A stretch of 64,000 bases of DNA from Fimenecus sp052298855 (GCA_052298855.1 DAVZXP010000001.1:186001-250000), one strand, 5' to 3'; numbered from the stretch's first letter, positions 16,530 to 25,790 are shown. Made by a program: numbers and translations. Notes: a model not told the origin generated them from the sequence alone.

Positions 16530-18626
16530 TCAATTAAGCGCCGTATTCTGACTGTCTATCGCATCAATCTCGCTTGCAGTTCCGAAATACGCCTTATAAA
16601 TATCAGCAACAAGCATCGCCGTTGCAGAACCGCTGTTCAAATTCTCAATAGCCACGCTTACAGCAATTTGTGGATTGTCGGCAGGTGCAAAGGAAATCAT
16701 AAAGCCGTTAAGACCCGACTCGATTTTGCCGCCGACCTTCGCCTTCGACTCCGCAGTACCTGTTTTCGCCGCAACCGAGACAGGCAAGCTCTTAAACGCC
16801 GAAAGTCTGCCGCCGAGACGCATCATACCGTCCTTTACAACGTTTATGCTGTTCTGTGAAATTCCCGTTTCATTGAGAACAACGGGTGTGCTGTCTATGA
16901 TTGTCTGCGAATAATCTGCAGTTTTTACGCTTTTTACAAAATGTGCCTTGTATCTTGTTCCGCCGTTTGCAATCGTCGCAACATAATTACAAAGCTGAAT
17001 GGGTGTAAACAGGTTATCCGACTGACCGATAGCCGCCTGAACGGTATCGCCGGGGTACCAAGTTCCGCCGTGAGCCTCACGATACTCAATGCTCGCAAGT
17101 ATACCCTTTGACTCGTTTATTTCAACCCCTGTTTTCTGACCGAGTCCGAATCTTGTGCAGTAATCATTCATTTTTCCAATTCCAAGCTGTCTGCCCGTCT
17201 CGTAGAAGAAAATATTGCACGATTGATTTAACGCTTCGGCAACCGTAATCGCCCCGTGAGCGTGAAGGCATTTAAACTGTGGGAAATATGTGTAAATTCT
17301 GTTACAGGTTATTTTTGTATCTTTAGTAATAATTCCTTCTTCAAGACCTGCAAGTGCAATCGCCGCCTTAAAAGTGGAACCGGGCGCGTACGTACTTTGA
17401 AGAGCTCTGTTCCAAAGCGGAGATGACTTGTCCGCAGAAAGTGCGGAATAGTTATCGTAATATGTCGTAAGGTCATAGCTCGGATAGGTTGCGCAAGCAA
17501 GCACCGCACCGCTGTTGACATCCATCACGACCGCCGAGCCGACCGCAGGCAAGCTCGCCTTATCCTTATACTGTGCAATGAAGTTCGCAAGAGCCTCCTG
17601 CACCGCAAGCTGCAAGTCGGAGTCGATTGTCAAAATCACGGTATCGCCCTGAACAGGCTCGGTAGTAATCTCGGTCGTCTTGCTTCCGCTTGAATCGGTA
17701 ATCGTGCTCTCAACACCGTTCGTGCCTCGTAAATACTGCTCCATTGCGCTTTCGAGTCCGAACTTACCGATGGTGTCATCCATTGCATAAGCACGAAGCT
17801 TCAGATTTTTCTTTTCCTCGGTTGTAAGATTTTCATTCTTGACCGCCGTGTTATATTCTTCAGTCCTCTTGTTGTATTCCTCTGCATTAAGCGGTCCTAT
17901 TGTACCGATTATATGCGGAGCAAGTGTGCCGTTTAAATATTCTCTTTCGGTAGTTACCTGAATTTCAACACCTGCATAGAAGCCGCTGTTTTCCTTAATC
18001 TTCGAAGCGAGCTCAACCGAAACATTGTCCGCAAAGATATACGGATTGGAGGTGGTAAACGCATTCTTTTTAAGCGAATAGCAAACGGATGCGATTTTCA
18101 ATGCGTCAGAGTCCGAATACTGTTCAAGCTTAAACTTGGTTTTCAGCTCGTCAAAGCAGTTTTGCGCCGTCGCATACTCGTTGAGATAAAGCACGTTTTT
18201 GGATTTTAGATATTTTATATCTGCATCCCTGTCAGCCATAAATTGCACGTTTCCGTTTTGGTCGAAGTAAAGAGGAATGTCGTTATTCCACTCCGTGCCG
18301 TAGCTTTCAAGCAAGTGTACGAGCGAAACTATAATCTCGTTCCTCTGCTCCTGCTCGTCCGTTCTCGGAAAGTAAGAACCGTTGAAGATAACGGAGTTTA
18401 CTTGCTTGTTTGTAACAAGCGGCTTTCCGTTGCAGTCGAGAATTTCTCCCCTTGCCGCCTTAATGGTTGTATCGGTTTGCTTGAGTGCAACCCTCTCAAC
18501 CGTCGCTTCATCAGCGTTCGCAATCTGTATTCTGAAAAGGTCGGCAATAAATAATGAGAAAACAAAAAGCACCGCTACGGTAAACGCAACAGTCCGAAAT
18601 TTAGTGCTTTTGGTTTTATCGTTCAT
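16530..18626 (-). CDS. mrdA: Penicillin-binding protein 2, peptidoglycan transpeptidase
   Basis: A 698-residue class B penicillin-binding protein for elongation. It has one N-terminal membrane helix (about residues 10-30), a dimerisation domain, and the transpeptidase domain with active-site STFK in APGSTFKAA, the SCN triad in LNQSCNIFF, and KTG in AAKTGTAESK. AAAGGAGA precedes the ATG by 8 nt. It follows mreD by 21 bp and overlaps the ribosome-binding region of minD, so it belongs to the mreBCD operon. No rodA partner is in the window. Confidence 0.94.
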   Translation of the reverse strand: MNDKTKSTKFRTVAFTVAVLFVFSLFIADLFRIQIANADEATVERVALKQTDTTIKAARGEILDCNGKPLVTNKQVNSVIFNGSYFPRTDEQEQRNEIIVSLVHLLESYGTEWNNDIPLYFDQNGNVQFMADRDADIKYLKSKNVLYLNEYATAQNCFDELKTKFKLEQYSDSDALKIASVCYSLKKNAFTTSNPYIFADNVSVELASKIKENSGFYAGVEIQVTTEREYLNGTLAPHIIGTIGPLNAEEYNKRTEEYNTAVKNENLTTEEKKNLKLRAYAMDDTIGKFGLESAMEQYLRGTNGVESTITDSSGSKTTEITTEPVQGDTVILTIDSDLQLAVQEALANFIAQYKDKASLPAVGSAVVMDVNSGAVLACATYPSYDLTTYYDNYSALSADKSSPLWNRALQSTYAPGSTFKAAIALAGLEEGIITKDTKITCNRIYTYFPQFKCLHAHGAITVAEALNQSCNIFFYETGRQLGIGKMNDYCTRFGLGQKTGVEINESKGILASIEYREAHGGTWYPGDTVQAAIGQSDNLFTPIQLCNYVATIANGGTRYKAHFVKSVKTADYSQTIIDSTPVVLNETGISQNSINVVKDGMMRLGGRLSAFKSLPVSVAAKTGTAESKAKVGGKIESGLNGFMISFAPADNPQIAVSVAIENLNSGSATAMLVADIYKAYFGTASEIDAIDSQNTALN

Positions 18627-18647
18627 TTACAGCTCTCCTTTCACATA

Positions 18648-19172
18648 TCAAAATTCGTGTGCAGTCTTTGTAAGCCTCATAAGATACCTGACTATCACAT
18701 AATATATCGGCGTAAACAAAACGGTGTAAATCGCCGACGGCAAATAAAATCTCAAAAACAGCCAGACGGATGAGTCCATACCCTGTGCCGTAACAAAAAA
18801 CAGCACATAGAACACCGTATAAAGCAAGGTTGCCGAGCCCGAAAGAATCAGCGCCGTCAAAAGATGGTTTCTCATAAGAATATTTATGAGCAAGCCGCAT
18901 CCGCCGCCGATTATCATAAGGAACAATGCGTTATATCCGTCCGCAAGACCGAACACGCCGTCCCACAACGCTCCCGCAAGCGCTCCGAGCAACGCACCAA
19001 CCACCTCACGTTCAAACATTCCGAGACACACAATAAGCGGAATGAGTAAAAACGCCCTTGCAGAGAAGATTTCCGGAAACCATCCCCTTGTGTTTTGCAA
19101 AATGTTAGTAATCAATATTAAAATGACAAAAACGGTTCTTCTGAATATTATCAGCTTTGTATTATTACGCAT
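18648..19172 (-). CDS. mreD: Rod shape-determining protein MreD
   Basis: A 174-residue polytopic membrane protein with five to six hydrophobic segments, matching MreD in size and position between mreC and mrdA. GALAGALWDGVFG fits the family's conserved mid-helix. The ATG at 19172 overlaps the mreC 3' end by 8 nt and has GAGGGCAAGG upstream; a TTG five codons earlier is less likely. MreD links MreB filaments to the elongasome in the membrane. Confidence 0.9.
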   Translation of the reverse strand: MRNNTKLIIFRRTVFVILILITNILQNTRGWFPEIFSARAFLLIPLIVCLGMFEREVVGALLGALAGALWDGVFGLADGYNALFLMIIGGGCGLLINILMRNHLLTALILSGSATLLYTVFYVLFFVTAQGMDSSVWLFLRFYLPSAIYTVLFTPIYYVIVRYLMRLTKTAHEF

Positions 19173-20010
19173 TGCCCTTGCCCTCAAAGTCAGTAATTAC
19201 AAATGCGTCCTGAACCTCGCCCAAATCAATCTGCGGAGTGACCTCGGCATAGTAGGAGACGTCGCCCTCCTCCTGCTTCACGGACTTGACCGTGCCGATA
19301 ATAAGACCTCTCGGGTATATTCCTCCGACGCCCGAGGTGCAGACAATTCCACCCTCGGCTATTGCGGTATCTTTTGTAAGTCCTGCAAATTTAACGGTTG
19401 CGGTAAGGCTCATTTTAACCGTCGTGTCGGTATAGCCTATTTCGCCCGTTCTTATCTCATACGCTGCGGCATTGACCTGCGGGTCGTAAACAGAAAGCAC
19501 GATACAGGTTGTCGGAGTTACCTCGCTGACAATTCCGATAAGATATTCTCCGCTTATAACAGGGTCATTCACGCTCACGCCGTCGTTGCTTCCGCAGTTG
19601 AGCTCAAATGAATCGAAAGCATCAGCCGAATTTCTGCCGATAACCGTTCCTGCGGTAAATTTGAAATCGGGATTTTTTTCCTTAACGCCGAGGAAATTTT
19701 CATAAGCCTCGATTTGCTTTTTCATTTTTTCGTAATCAACAAGCTTTTTCTGATAATCCGCAACCTGCTCTTCAAGCTCCGCAACCCTGTCCATATACGA
19801 AGCCGACGAAACAAATCCGCCTTTTACAAAATCAAGCTTTTCCGAAATAGCCGTCGAAAGGCGAGACAGCGGAGAAAATACGGTGCTGATAACGGAAGTC
19901 AACGGAGAAGCCGCATTGCCGGAGGATACACCTGCGATAATTCCCGCAAGAAGTATAACCACGAGCAAAAGCAACGCTCTGAACGTATTGCTTCTGACAA
20001 AATTCTTCAA
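19165..20010 (-). CDS. mreC: Rod shape-determining protein MreC
   Basis: A 281-residue MreC with an N-terminal membrane helix (about residues 11-29), a coiled coil (about 65-105, VAELEEQVADYQKKLVDYEK) and a beta-rich extracellular domain (about 115-275) with VIGRNSADAFDSFELNCGSNDGV. It organises the periplasmic side of the elongasome. The TTG at 20010 is preferred because AGGTG lies 6 nt upstream; a GTG at 20019 overlaps that site. It is 67 bp after mreB and its stop overlaps mreD. Confidence 0.93.
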   Translation of the reverse strand: MKNFVRSNTFRALLLLVVILLAGIIAGVSSGNAASPLTSVISTVFSPLSRLSTAISEKLDFVKGGFVSSASYMDRVAELEEQVADYQKKLVDYEKMKKQIEAYENFLGVKEKNPDFKFTAGTVIGRNSADAFDSFELNCGSNDGVSVNDPVISGEYLIGIVSEVTPTTCIVLSVYDPQVNAAAYEIRTGEIGYTDTTVKMSLTATVKFAGLTKDTAIAEGGIVCTSGVGGIYPRGLIIGTVKSVKQEEGDVSYYAEVTPQIDLGEVQDAFVITDFEGKGNA

Positions 20011-20077
20011 CTGTATCACCTACCGTTCGTACAAAAGTGCAACAAGGCGGGCATAACACCCGCCGTAAAAATATTTA

Positions 20078-21088
20078 TCAATCGTAATATCCCTTTTCCA
20101 TAAACTTGGGGTTTTCCAAGCACATACCTGTACCGTCAACAACACAGTCAAGCGGATTTTCGGCAATGTGAACAGGGATTTTTGTTTCAATCGAAATAAG
20201 CTTATCAAGACCTCTGAGCAATGCGCCGCCGCCTGTAAGCATTATACCTCTGTCGATAATATCCGCCGAAAGCTCGGGAGGAGTTTTCTCAAGAGTCGAG
20301 TGAATTGTATCAAGTATCTGATTTACCGGATCGGAAAGAGCCTCTCTGACCTCTTCGGATGTGATTTCAATGTTCTTGGGAAGTCCGTCAAGCAGGTTTC
20401 TGCCCTTAACGTCCATTGCACCCTCTCCGTCATAAGGATAAGCCGAGCCGATTTTAATCTTAATGTCCTCTGCCGTTCTTTCGCCGATAAGAAGATTATG
20501 CTTCTTTCTGATGTAAGCGATAATTGCCTCGTCAAAATTGTCACCCGCAACTCTTGCCGACTGAGCTGTAACAATATCGCCGTAAGAAATAACGGCAACC
20601 TCAGCCGTACCGCCGCCGATGTCAACAACCATGCTTCCGACTGCATCCGAAACAGGGAGACCTGCGCCGATTGCCGCCGCCATGGGCTCGTCGATAAGGT
20701 TTACAAGCTTTGCGCCTGCCGAACGTGCTGCGTCATGAACAGCCTTTCTCTCAACCTCTGTAACGCCCGACGGGATACAAATAAGCACTCTTGCTCTTGA
20801 AAACGGAGAAGAGCTTATCGCCATCTTTATAAATTCCTTAAGCATATCCGAGGTTATATCAAAGTCTGCGATAACGCCGTCCTTAAGAGGTCTTACCGCT
20901 GTGATTGAACCCGGAGTTCTGCCTATCATCTGCTTTGCCTTGTCTCCGACAGCCTCAACCTTCTGCGGATAAGCGCTGACGTTTACGGCAACAACCGAAG
21001 GCTCTCTTATTACAATTCCTTTGCCCTTAACGTATACCAATGTGTTGGCTGTGCCGAGATCGATTCCGATATCCTGTGAAAACAACAT
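20078..21088 (-). CDS. mreB: Rod shape-determining protein MreB
   Basis: A 336-residue bacterial actin homolog that guides lateral wall synthesis. The phosphate-binding loops DIGIDLGTANTLVYVKGKG and VVDIGGGTAEVAVIS and the adenosine motif LTGGGALLRGLDKLI are present. AAGGAAG lies 7 nt upstream of the ATG. It is the first gene of the leftward mreB-mreC-mreD-mrdA-minD cluster. Confidence 0.97.
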   Translation of the reverse strand: MLFSQDIGIDLGTANTLVYVKGKGIVIREPSVVAVNVSAYPQKVEAVGDKAKQMIGRTPGSITAVRPLKDGVIADFDITSDMLKEFIKMAISSSPFSRARVLICIPSGVTEVERKAVHDAARSAGAKLVNLIDEPMAAAIGAGLPVSDAVGSMVVDIGGGTAEVAVISYGDIVTAQSARVAGDNFDEAIIAYIRKKHNLLIGERTAEDIKIKIGSAYPYDGEGAMDVKGRNLLDGLPKNIEITSEEVREALSDPVNQILDTIHSTLEKTPPELSADIIDRGIMLTGGGALLRGLDKLISIETKIPVHIAENPLDCVVDGTGMCLENPKFMEKGYYD

Positions 21089-21212
21089 ATCTTTCTACTT
21101 CCTTTCATTTTCTTCAATCTGTATTACACCCATTTTATCAATTAACATTATAACCGCAAAATGTAAAATTCTCAACCTTTATAACGCAAAAACTTATTAA
21201 AATTTTGTGAAT

Positions 21213-22034
21213 TTATATGTTTTTGAACAGTTCGGAGCTCCTGCGCCAATGAAAAAGGTACTGTTGAGCAATTCCCTCGTAATTCTTCATACATTCGGGA
21301 AGCCCGTTCGGATACATTTCCTCGGTAATTCTCTTGACCCAAACGTCAACGGGGAACGCATCCAACTTTCCGAAGCCGTACAAAAGCGTACACTCCGCAA
21401 CCTTTTTGCCGACGCCCTTGATTTTAACAAGCTCATCTCGTCCGAATTGTATGGGCTGACTGTCTATCTTTGCAAAATCCACTTCCCCCTCGCTGACCCT
21501 TTGAGCAGCGTCAAGAATGTATTTTGCACGAAAGCCTGCACGAAGCGGAGACAAATCATCAACCGTGAGCATACTTAATCGCTCCGCACTCGGAAAAGAA
21601 TAAGCATTTTCTTCTATCTGTTCTCCGAAGCTCTCGCAAAGACGTGATATTATACCCTTTATTCTCGGAATATTGTTGTTCTGCGAAATTATAAACGAGC
21701 AAAGCGTCTCCCACGGCTCCTGTCTTAAAATTCTGATGCCTGCATATTCCTCACAAGCCATTTTCAAGTTTTTATCCGTTTTGAAATTATCCGTTATCGT
21801 CTTATAATCTCTGTCAAAGTCAAGGTATCTGCGAAGCGTTTTGTTGAAATCCGCTTCGGTGCAGCTGCAATACAGAATGTCGCCGTCCTGCCTTAATGTG
21901 TATTGCTTTCCCGACACAACGCCGCACATATTTCCGTTTTCGTCCTTTTCCCAACGGAACGCCTGACCGCAATCGAGCATCAAATCCAAATTAAACATTT
22001 CTGGCGTCTTAATCTCAAACTGAAAGCCGTCCAT
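21213..22034 (-). CDS. OGG-type 8-oxoguanine DNA glycosylase/AP lyase
   Basis: A 273-residue DNA glycosylase. An N-terminal OGG/AlkA-type domain (DLMLDCGQAFRW near residue 16) is followed by the helix-hairpin-helix-GPD fold with KIKGVGKKVAECTLLYGFG and AFPVDVWVKR. The lysine in GVGKKVAEC and the Asp in PVDVW match the catalytic pair of OGG1, and the Cys after VAE matches the 8-oxoG pocket residue. It should excise 8-oxoguanine. The ATG at 22034 follows GGGAGTGAT; the track extends 8 codons further without a site. It stands upstream of mreB on the same strand with its own start region. Confidence 0.87.
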   Translation of the reverse strand: MDGFQFEIKTPEMFNLDLMLDCGQAFRWEKDENGNMCGVVSGKQYTLRQDGDILYCSCTEADFNKTLRRYLDFDRDYKTITDNFKTDKNLKMACEEYAGIRILRQEPWETLCSFIISQNNNIPRIKGIISRLCESFGEQIEENAYSFPSAERLSMLTVDDLSPLRAGFRAKYILDAAQRVSEGEVDFAKIDSQPIQFGRDELVKIKGVGKKVAECTLLYGFGKLDAFPVDVWVKRITEEMYPNGLPECMKNYEGIAQQYLFHWRRSSELFKNI

Positions 22035-22202
22035 ATCATCACTCCCAAAAAAGTACACAAAAATCGCAGAAAATTATATTAAAAACCCACAATGTGAATT
22101 TGCACAAAAAGTTTTGCGGGGCTTACTCAAAAAATAACTACCAAACGTAATATTTCGTAAAGCTATAATAACTTACAGTATTTACCTGTGAATATCGAAA
22201 AG

Positions 22203-22302
22203 TTATAAACATTTGGCGAAAAGTTCGGTAAAAACCGAGTTTTACACCGTTTTTACGTCTACTTATCAACATTTTGAACGGTGTTTTGAACATTTTTGAA
22301 CA
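22203..22302 (+). other. Cluster of DnaA-box-like 9-mers
   Basis: Within the 414-bp gap 22035-22448, five related 9-mers lie in direct orientation: TTATAAACA (22203), TTATCAACA (22263), TTTTGAACG (22272), TTTTGAACA (22284) and TTTTGAACA (22294). Four of them fall in 40 bp. TTATCAACA differs by one base from the consensus DnaA box TTATCCACA. The same TTTTGAACA word recurs between dnaA and dnaN. The flanks are AT-rich. It may be a DnaA-binding locus (regulatory, titration or secondary origin element). The rest of the gap shows no gene; a TTGACA is present at 22363-22368. Confidence 0.55.
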
Positions 22303-22448
22303 AAACAAAAATATACAATCTGTAATATTTTACGTGAAAATAATTTTGTATAAAATCCCATATTGACATAAATTCGGCTGCTAACTCACGTATATTCCAG
22401 CCAAAATATACCATACTAAAATCAATAAATCGAAAAGGACACGGCAAT

Positions 22449-22709
22449 ATGATTAAAGGTGTAAACAGACAGGTTCTCGAGATCCACGAAACAGGTACAA
22501 AATACTTTGAAAAGGCATTGTTTTTTGTAAAGCCGGAGTATTCCACGCTCGGCGAAAGACGACTTAACGAAAAAGCCTTGCAAGCTCTTTCAGGCAATGA
22601 TAAAGTTCCCGTCACTCGCCGTGCAAAGATAAAAAACGTCGTGTTGAAGATTGTCTGTCTGCTTCTGTCCGCAATGACCGGTGCAGGAGTGACCCTGCTT
22701 TTAAGATAA
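22449..22709 (+). CDS. Small membrane-anchored hypothetical protein
   Basis: An 86-residue protein I do not recognise. Residues 1-60 are soluble and basic (contains KPEYSTLGERRLNEKALQAL), and residues 64-85 form a C-terminal membrane helix. AAAGGAC lies 9 nt before the ATG. It is convergent with the GH13 gene, overlapping its 3' end by 9 bp. Its promoter region contains the DnaA-box-like cluster, so DnaA-dependent control is conceivable. Size and C-terminal anchor are the only functional hints. Confidence 0.65.
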   Translation: MIKGVNRQVLEIHETGTKYFEKALFFVKPEYSTLGERRLNEKALQALSGNDKVPVTRRAKIKNVVLKIVCLLLSAMTGAGVTLLLR

Positions 22710-24581
22710 TTCAGTCCTTTTTAGAACAACCGCAGACGTGCCGTCAATGAACACGGACTCTCCGCAATTATATCCGCTGAAAAGCCGTTCGCTGTTGTGC
22801 CAGCTCTGCGGTAAATTATAGGTAATGCCGTTTTCGTTCCTGTTTGCTATGATGAGCAGGCTTTCTTTTTTGCCCCGTCGCTCAAACGCAACACAGCCGA
22901 GAGCCGCCGACACGGGATTAAATTCCCCGTCCTTTAAGCACTCGTTTTCTTTTCTCAATTTTCCGAGACGTACATAATGAGCGTGCAGCTCACACTGCGT
23001 ATTATCCCATTCAAAGTAGGCTCTGTTGAACGGGTCCTTATATCCTTGCATTGAAATCTCGTCGCCGTAGTAAATGCTCGGTACGCCCGGAAGCATAAAC
23101 GCAAGTGCAGAAGCCATTTTCATAAGGCGTATGCCCTTTTCCTTCTGCTCGGGCGACAAAAAATGCTCGCTCTGCCAGTGCCTGTCTCTGTACTCGCAGC
23201 TCTCTCCGACAATACGGGTTATAGCTCTCTCGGTGTCGTGAGTGCCTATGTGGTTCATCATAACATCAAGTGCCTGCTTAGGATAATTGCCGATTATCGA
23301 CACTACACTTTTCATAAAATCCTCAGCAACGCCGTATCTCGCAAAATCAAGCACGGCATTGGCAAAGGGATAGTTCATAACGCTGTCAAACTGCTCGCCG
23401 AGCAAAAATTTTCGCCTTTGACCGTAGGAAAATTTGTTTGTTGCGTCCTCCCAAACCTCTCCGAGCAAAAGTGCATCGGGCTTGGCTTTTTTAACTGCAA
23501 GTCTTACTTTATCAAGGAAAACGTCGGGCAATTCATCGGCAACGTCAAGCCGCCAACCGTCTGCGCCTAATTTAAGCCATTTTGCGATAATTCCGTTTTC
23601 GCCCGTGATGAATTCAAGGTAATCCTCACACTCCTCCGTAACCTCGGGAAGCGTGTCAAAGCCCCACCACGAAGCATACTTATCGGGATAGTGTTCGAAT
23701 TTATACCACTTGAAATACGGCGATTGCTTTGAGTTATATGCTCCGCCGTCTCCGTATCGACGGTGCTTATTAAAATAAACACTGTCGTCGCCCGTGTGCG
23801 AAAAAACGCCGTCAAGTATAATTTTTATATCCCTTTTATGCGCCGCCTCACAAAGCGAAGCAAAATCCTTTTCCGTGCCAAGCAACGGGTCGATTTTTGT
23901 GTAATCGGCTGTGTTATAGCGATGATTCGAGTGTGCCTCAAATATTGGGTTGAGATAAATACAGGTAACACCAAGTTCTGAAAGATACGGTAATTTTTCT
24001 TCAATTCCCTTGAGGTCGCCGCCGAAATAATCGTTGTTTAACACCTTGCCGTTTTCATTCGGTCGCCAATAGGGTTGATTTTCTGTATCGGTTCTTAAAA
24101 CTCTGTCTCTCGGAACATTTTCCTTTTTTTTGCACGAGTTATAGAAGCGGTCAGGGAAAATTTGATAAATAATTCCGCCCTTCAGCCAATCGGGTGTTTT
24201 GAAATCGGAACTGCAAACGGTCAGCTGCCAATCGGAGGCCTCTGCCGTAAGCGACGAAAACACACCTGTAAAATCCGGTGACTTGCAAAGCTTGGTTTCT
24301 CCCCACGGAGAGGAAATGTCAAAATGATACCAATAAAGTCCTGCGGTGGAAATTTGAGTTTCTATATCCCACACCTCGTGCGAGTCGCCGTACATTCCTG
24401 CCCAATACATACCCTTTGACTCGTAATTCTCCTGTGAATCGCCTCTTAAAGAAAAGCGTGCGGAATTTGCGCCGAACGAGCGTGGAACGATAATCCTGAA
24501 TTTCACGGTTTCGCCCGTCTCGACTGCGCCCTTTTTACTTTTATAATATTTTTCTTCCGAATTAAAAGCCGTTATTCCCAT
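22701..24581 (-). CDS. Intracellular GH13 glucan hydrolase (neopullulanase/cyclomaltodextrinase-like)
   Basis: A 626-residue alpha-amylase-family enzyme without a signal peptide. An N-terminal beta-sandwich (about residues 5-125, CBM34-like) precedes the catalytic barrel. The conserved regions are DGVFSHTG (I), GWRLDVADE with the nucleophile Asp (II), LLGEVWED with the acid Glu (III) and NHIGTHDTERAI (IV). It probably hydrolyses maltodextrins, cyclodextrins or pullulan-type oligosaccharides imported into the cell, feeding GlgP. The ATG at 24581 follows AGGTG by 8 nt; a GTG at 24620 lies too near the -10 element (TATAAT, minus strand 24631-24636). Confidence 0.92.
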   Translation of the reverse strand: MGITAFNSEEKYYKSKKGAVETGETVKFRIIVPRSFGANSARFSLRGDSQENYESKGMYWAGMYGDSHEVWDIETQISTAGLYWYHFDISSPWGETKLCKSPDFTGVFSSLTAEASDWQLTVCSSDFKTPDWLKGGIIYQIFPDRFYNSCKKKENVPRDRVLRTDTENQPYWRPNENGKVLNNDYFGGDLKGIEEKLPYLSELGVTCIYLNPIFEAHSNHRYNTADYTKIDPLLGTEKDFASLCEAAHKRDIKIILDGVFSHTGDDSVYFNKHRRYGDGGAYNSKQSPYFKWYKFEHYPDKYASWWGFDTLPEVTEECEDYLEFITGENGIIAKWLKLGADGWRLDVADELPDVFLDKVRLAVKKAKPDALLLGEVWEDATNKFSYGQRRKFLLGEQFDSVMNYPFANAVLDFARYGVAEDFMKSVVSIIGNYPKQALDVMMNHIGTHDTERAITRIVGESCEYRDRHWQSEHFLSPEQKEKGIRLMKMASALAFMLPGVPSIYYGDEISMQGYKDPFNRAYFEWDNTQCELHAHYVRLGKLRKENECLKDGEFNPVSAALGCVAFERRGKKESLLIIANRNENGITYNLPQSWHNSERLFSGYNCGESVFIDGTSAVVLKRTELS

Positions 24582-24766
24582 CTGCAATGCACCTATCTGC
24601 CGTGTCTTATTTTTAATCACATTCTTATAAATTATATCACATACAGTTAGATAAATAAACCGAATTAAAATATTTTCAGCAGAAGAAAGTTGCCAAAAAA
24701 GCCTTATTCTGCATATAATTTGCCTAAAATCGCAGTTAAACGAACAAAATTATCTTAAAACAGCAC

Positions 24767-24795
24767 TTGAAGTTCACACGAACCTGTGTTATTAT
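24767..24795 (+). promoter_or_regulatory. Promoter of the DUF1836-ybjQ pair
   Basis: TTGAAG at 24767-24772 and TATTAT at 24790-24795 with a 17-bp spacer, 30 bp before the start codon at 24826. Confidence 0.55.
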
Positions 24796-24825
24796 CATAT
24801 TACAACAGCAAAAGGATTGATGAAT

Positions 24826-25389
24826 ATGTTAAGGAACATTCCCGGAACAGTTCTTGAATGGAACGACGCTTTAAGCCAAAACGCCTTTGCGGTTTTGTCG
24901 CCCGTTCTTTCGGTTACGAAGGGCTTAACGCTGTCACAGCTAAAGGAATTGACGGGACTTGAGGGCTCTACAATTCAAAATTGGGTAAAGCGTGGCTGGG
25001 TTGAACGTCCGAGCGGAAAGCGTTACGGTGAACAGCAAATAGTCAGAATTATACTTATAAATATGCTCAGAAGCTCTATGCAGCTTGAAAAAATAATCGC
25101 TCTTATGCGCTACATAAACGGCGAGGTCGATGACCGAAGTGACGATATTATCCCCGACCGCAGACTTTTCAGCGTGATATGCTCGGTAATTTCACAGGTT
25201 GATAAAAAGCAGACGACCGACAAAAAAATCATAAAGGAAATTATCGAAAATGAATTAAGGGACTATGTCGGTCCGAATGAGGACTCAAAGCAAAAGCTTG
25301 AGGGTGCGGTATTTTGTATGGTGCTCGGCTTTTTCTCGGCAGAAATCAAAAAAGAGGCAGAAGCAGAATTTTCAAAGCTTTTTGAATAA
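24826..25389 (+). CDS. DUF1836 MerR-like putative regulator
   Basis: A 187-residue protein of the DUF1836 family. The first half contains a winged helix-turn-helix resembling MerR (LSQLKELTGLEGSTIQNWVKRGWVERP, about residues 38-65), followed by GKRYGEQQIVRIILINMLR. The second half is helical and acidic. It probably binds DNA, but its targets are unknown. AAAGGA lies 9 nt before the ATG at 24826; the ATG two codons earlier is closer than usual. It forms a two-gene unit with the YbjQ gene 11 bp downstream. Confidence 0.82.
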   Translation: MLRNIPGTVLEWNDALSQNAFAVLSPVLSVTKGLTLSQLKELTGLEGSTIQNWVKRGWVERPSGKRYGEQQIVRIILINMLRSSMQLEKIIALMRYINGEVDDRSDDIIPDRRLFSVICSVISQVDKKQTTDKKIIKEIIENELRDYVGPNEDSKQKLEGAVFCMVLGFFSAEIKKEAEAEFSKLFE

Positions 25390-25400
25390 GGAGGATTTCT

Positions 25401-25727
25401 ATGATCATCACAACAACACCGTCTGTTGACGGAAGAAAAATCGAAAAATATCTCGGCGTTGTATGCGGAGAGGTAATCTCGGGCGTAAACTTCGTAAAGG
25501 ATTTTGCGGCAGGGCTTACTAACTTCTTCGGCGGTCGTTCGGGCTCATATGAGGGCGAGCTTATCGACGCAAGAGAGCAGGCTCTTCACGAGCTTGAGCA
25601 GCGAGCTTTAATGATGGGCGCAAATGCGGTTGTCGGCGTTGATATTGACTATGAAGTACTCGGTCAGGGCGGAAATATGCTTATGGTTTCCGTCAGCGGA
25701 ACAGCCGTAATACTCGAAAAGCAATAA
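25401..25727 (+). CDS. YbjQ/UPF0145 family protein
   Basis: A 108-residue UPF0145 (YbjQ-like) protein, a small pentamer-forming fold sometimes labelled heavy-metal binding. The family core is seen: G VVCGEVISGVNFVKDF, LIDAREQALHELEQRALMMGANAVVGVDIDYEVLG and the final VSVSGTAVIL. AAGGAGG precedes the ATG. It is co-transcribed with the DUF1836 regulator. No metal-ligand cluster is evident, so metal binding should not be assumed. Confidence 0.93.
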   Translation: MIITTTPSVDGRKIEKYLGVVCGEVISGVNFVKDFAAGLTNFFGGRSGSYEGELIDAREQALHELEQRALMMGANAVVGVDIDYEVLGQGGNMLMVSVSGTAVILEKQ

Positions 25728-25742
25728 GTCTCATTTAAGCTG

Positions 25743-25775
25743 AAAGCACCGTAGAAATACGGTGCTTTTTCTTTT
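25743..25775 (+). terminator. Intrinsic terminator after ybjQ
   Basis: An 11-bp stem (25743-25753 with 25758-25768) closed by a GAAA tetraloop and followed by TTCTTTT. Confidence 0.9.
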
Positions 25776-25790
25776 GATTCAACTGTTATG

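Noticed and set aside
22259..22615. A 118-residue minus-strand frame across the DnaA-box-like cluster
   Set aside because: It overlaps the small plus-strand gene and the repeat words, lacks a ribosome-binding site, and has no recognisable domain.
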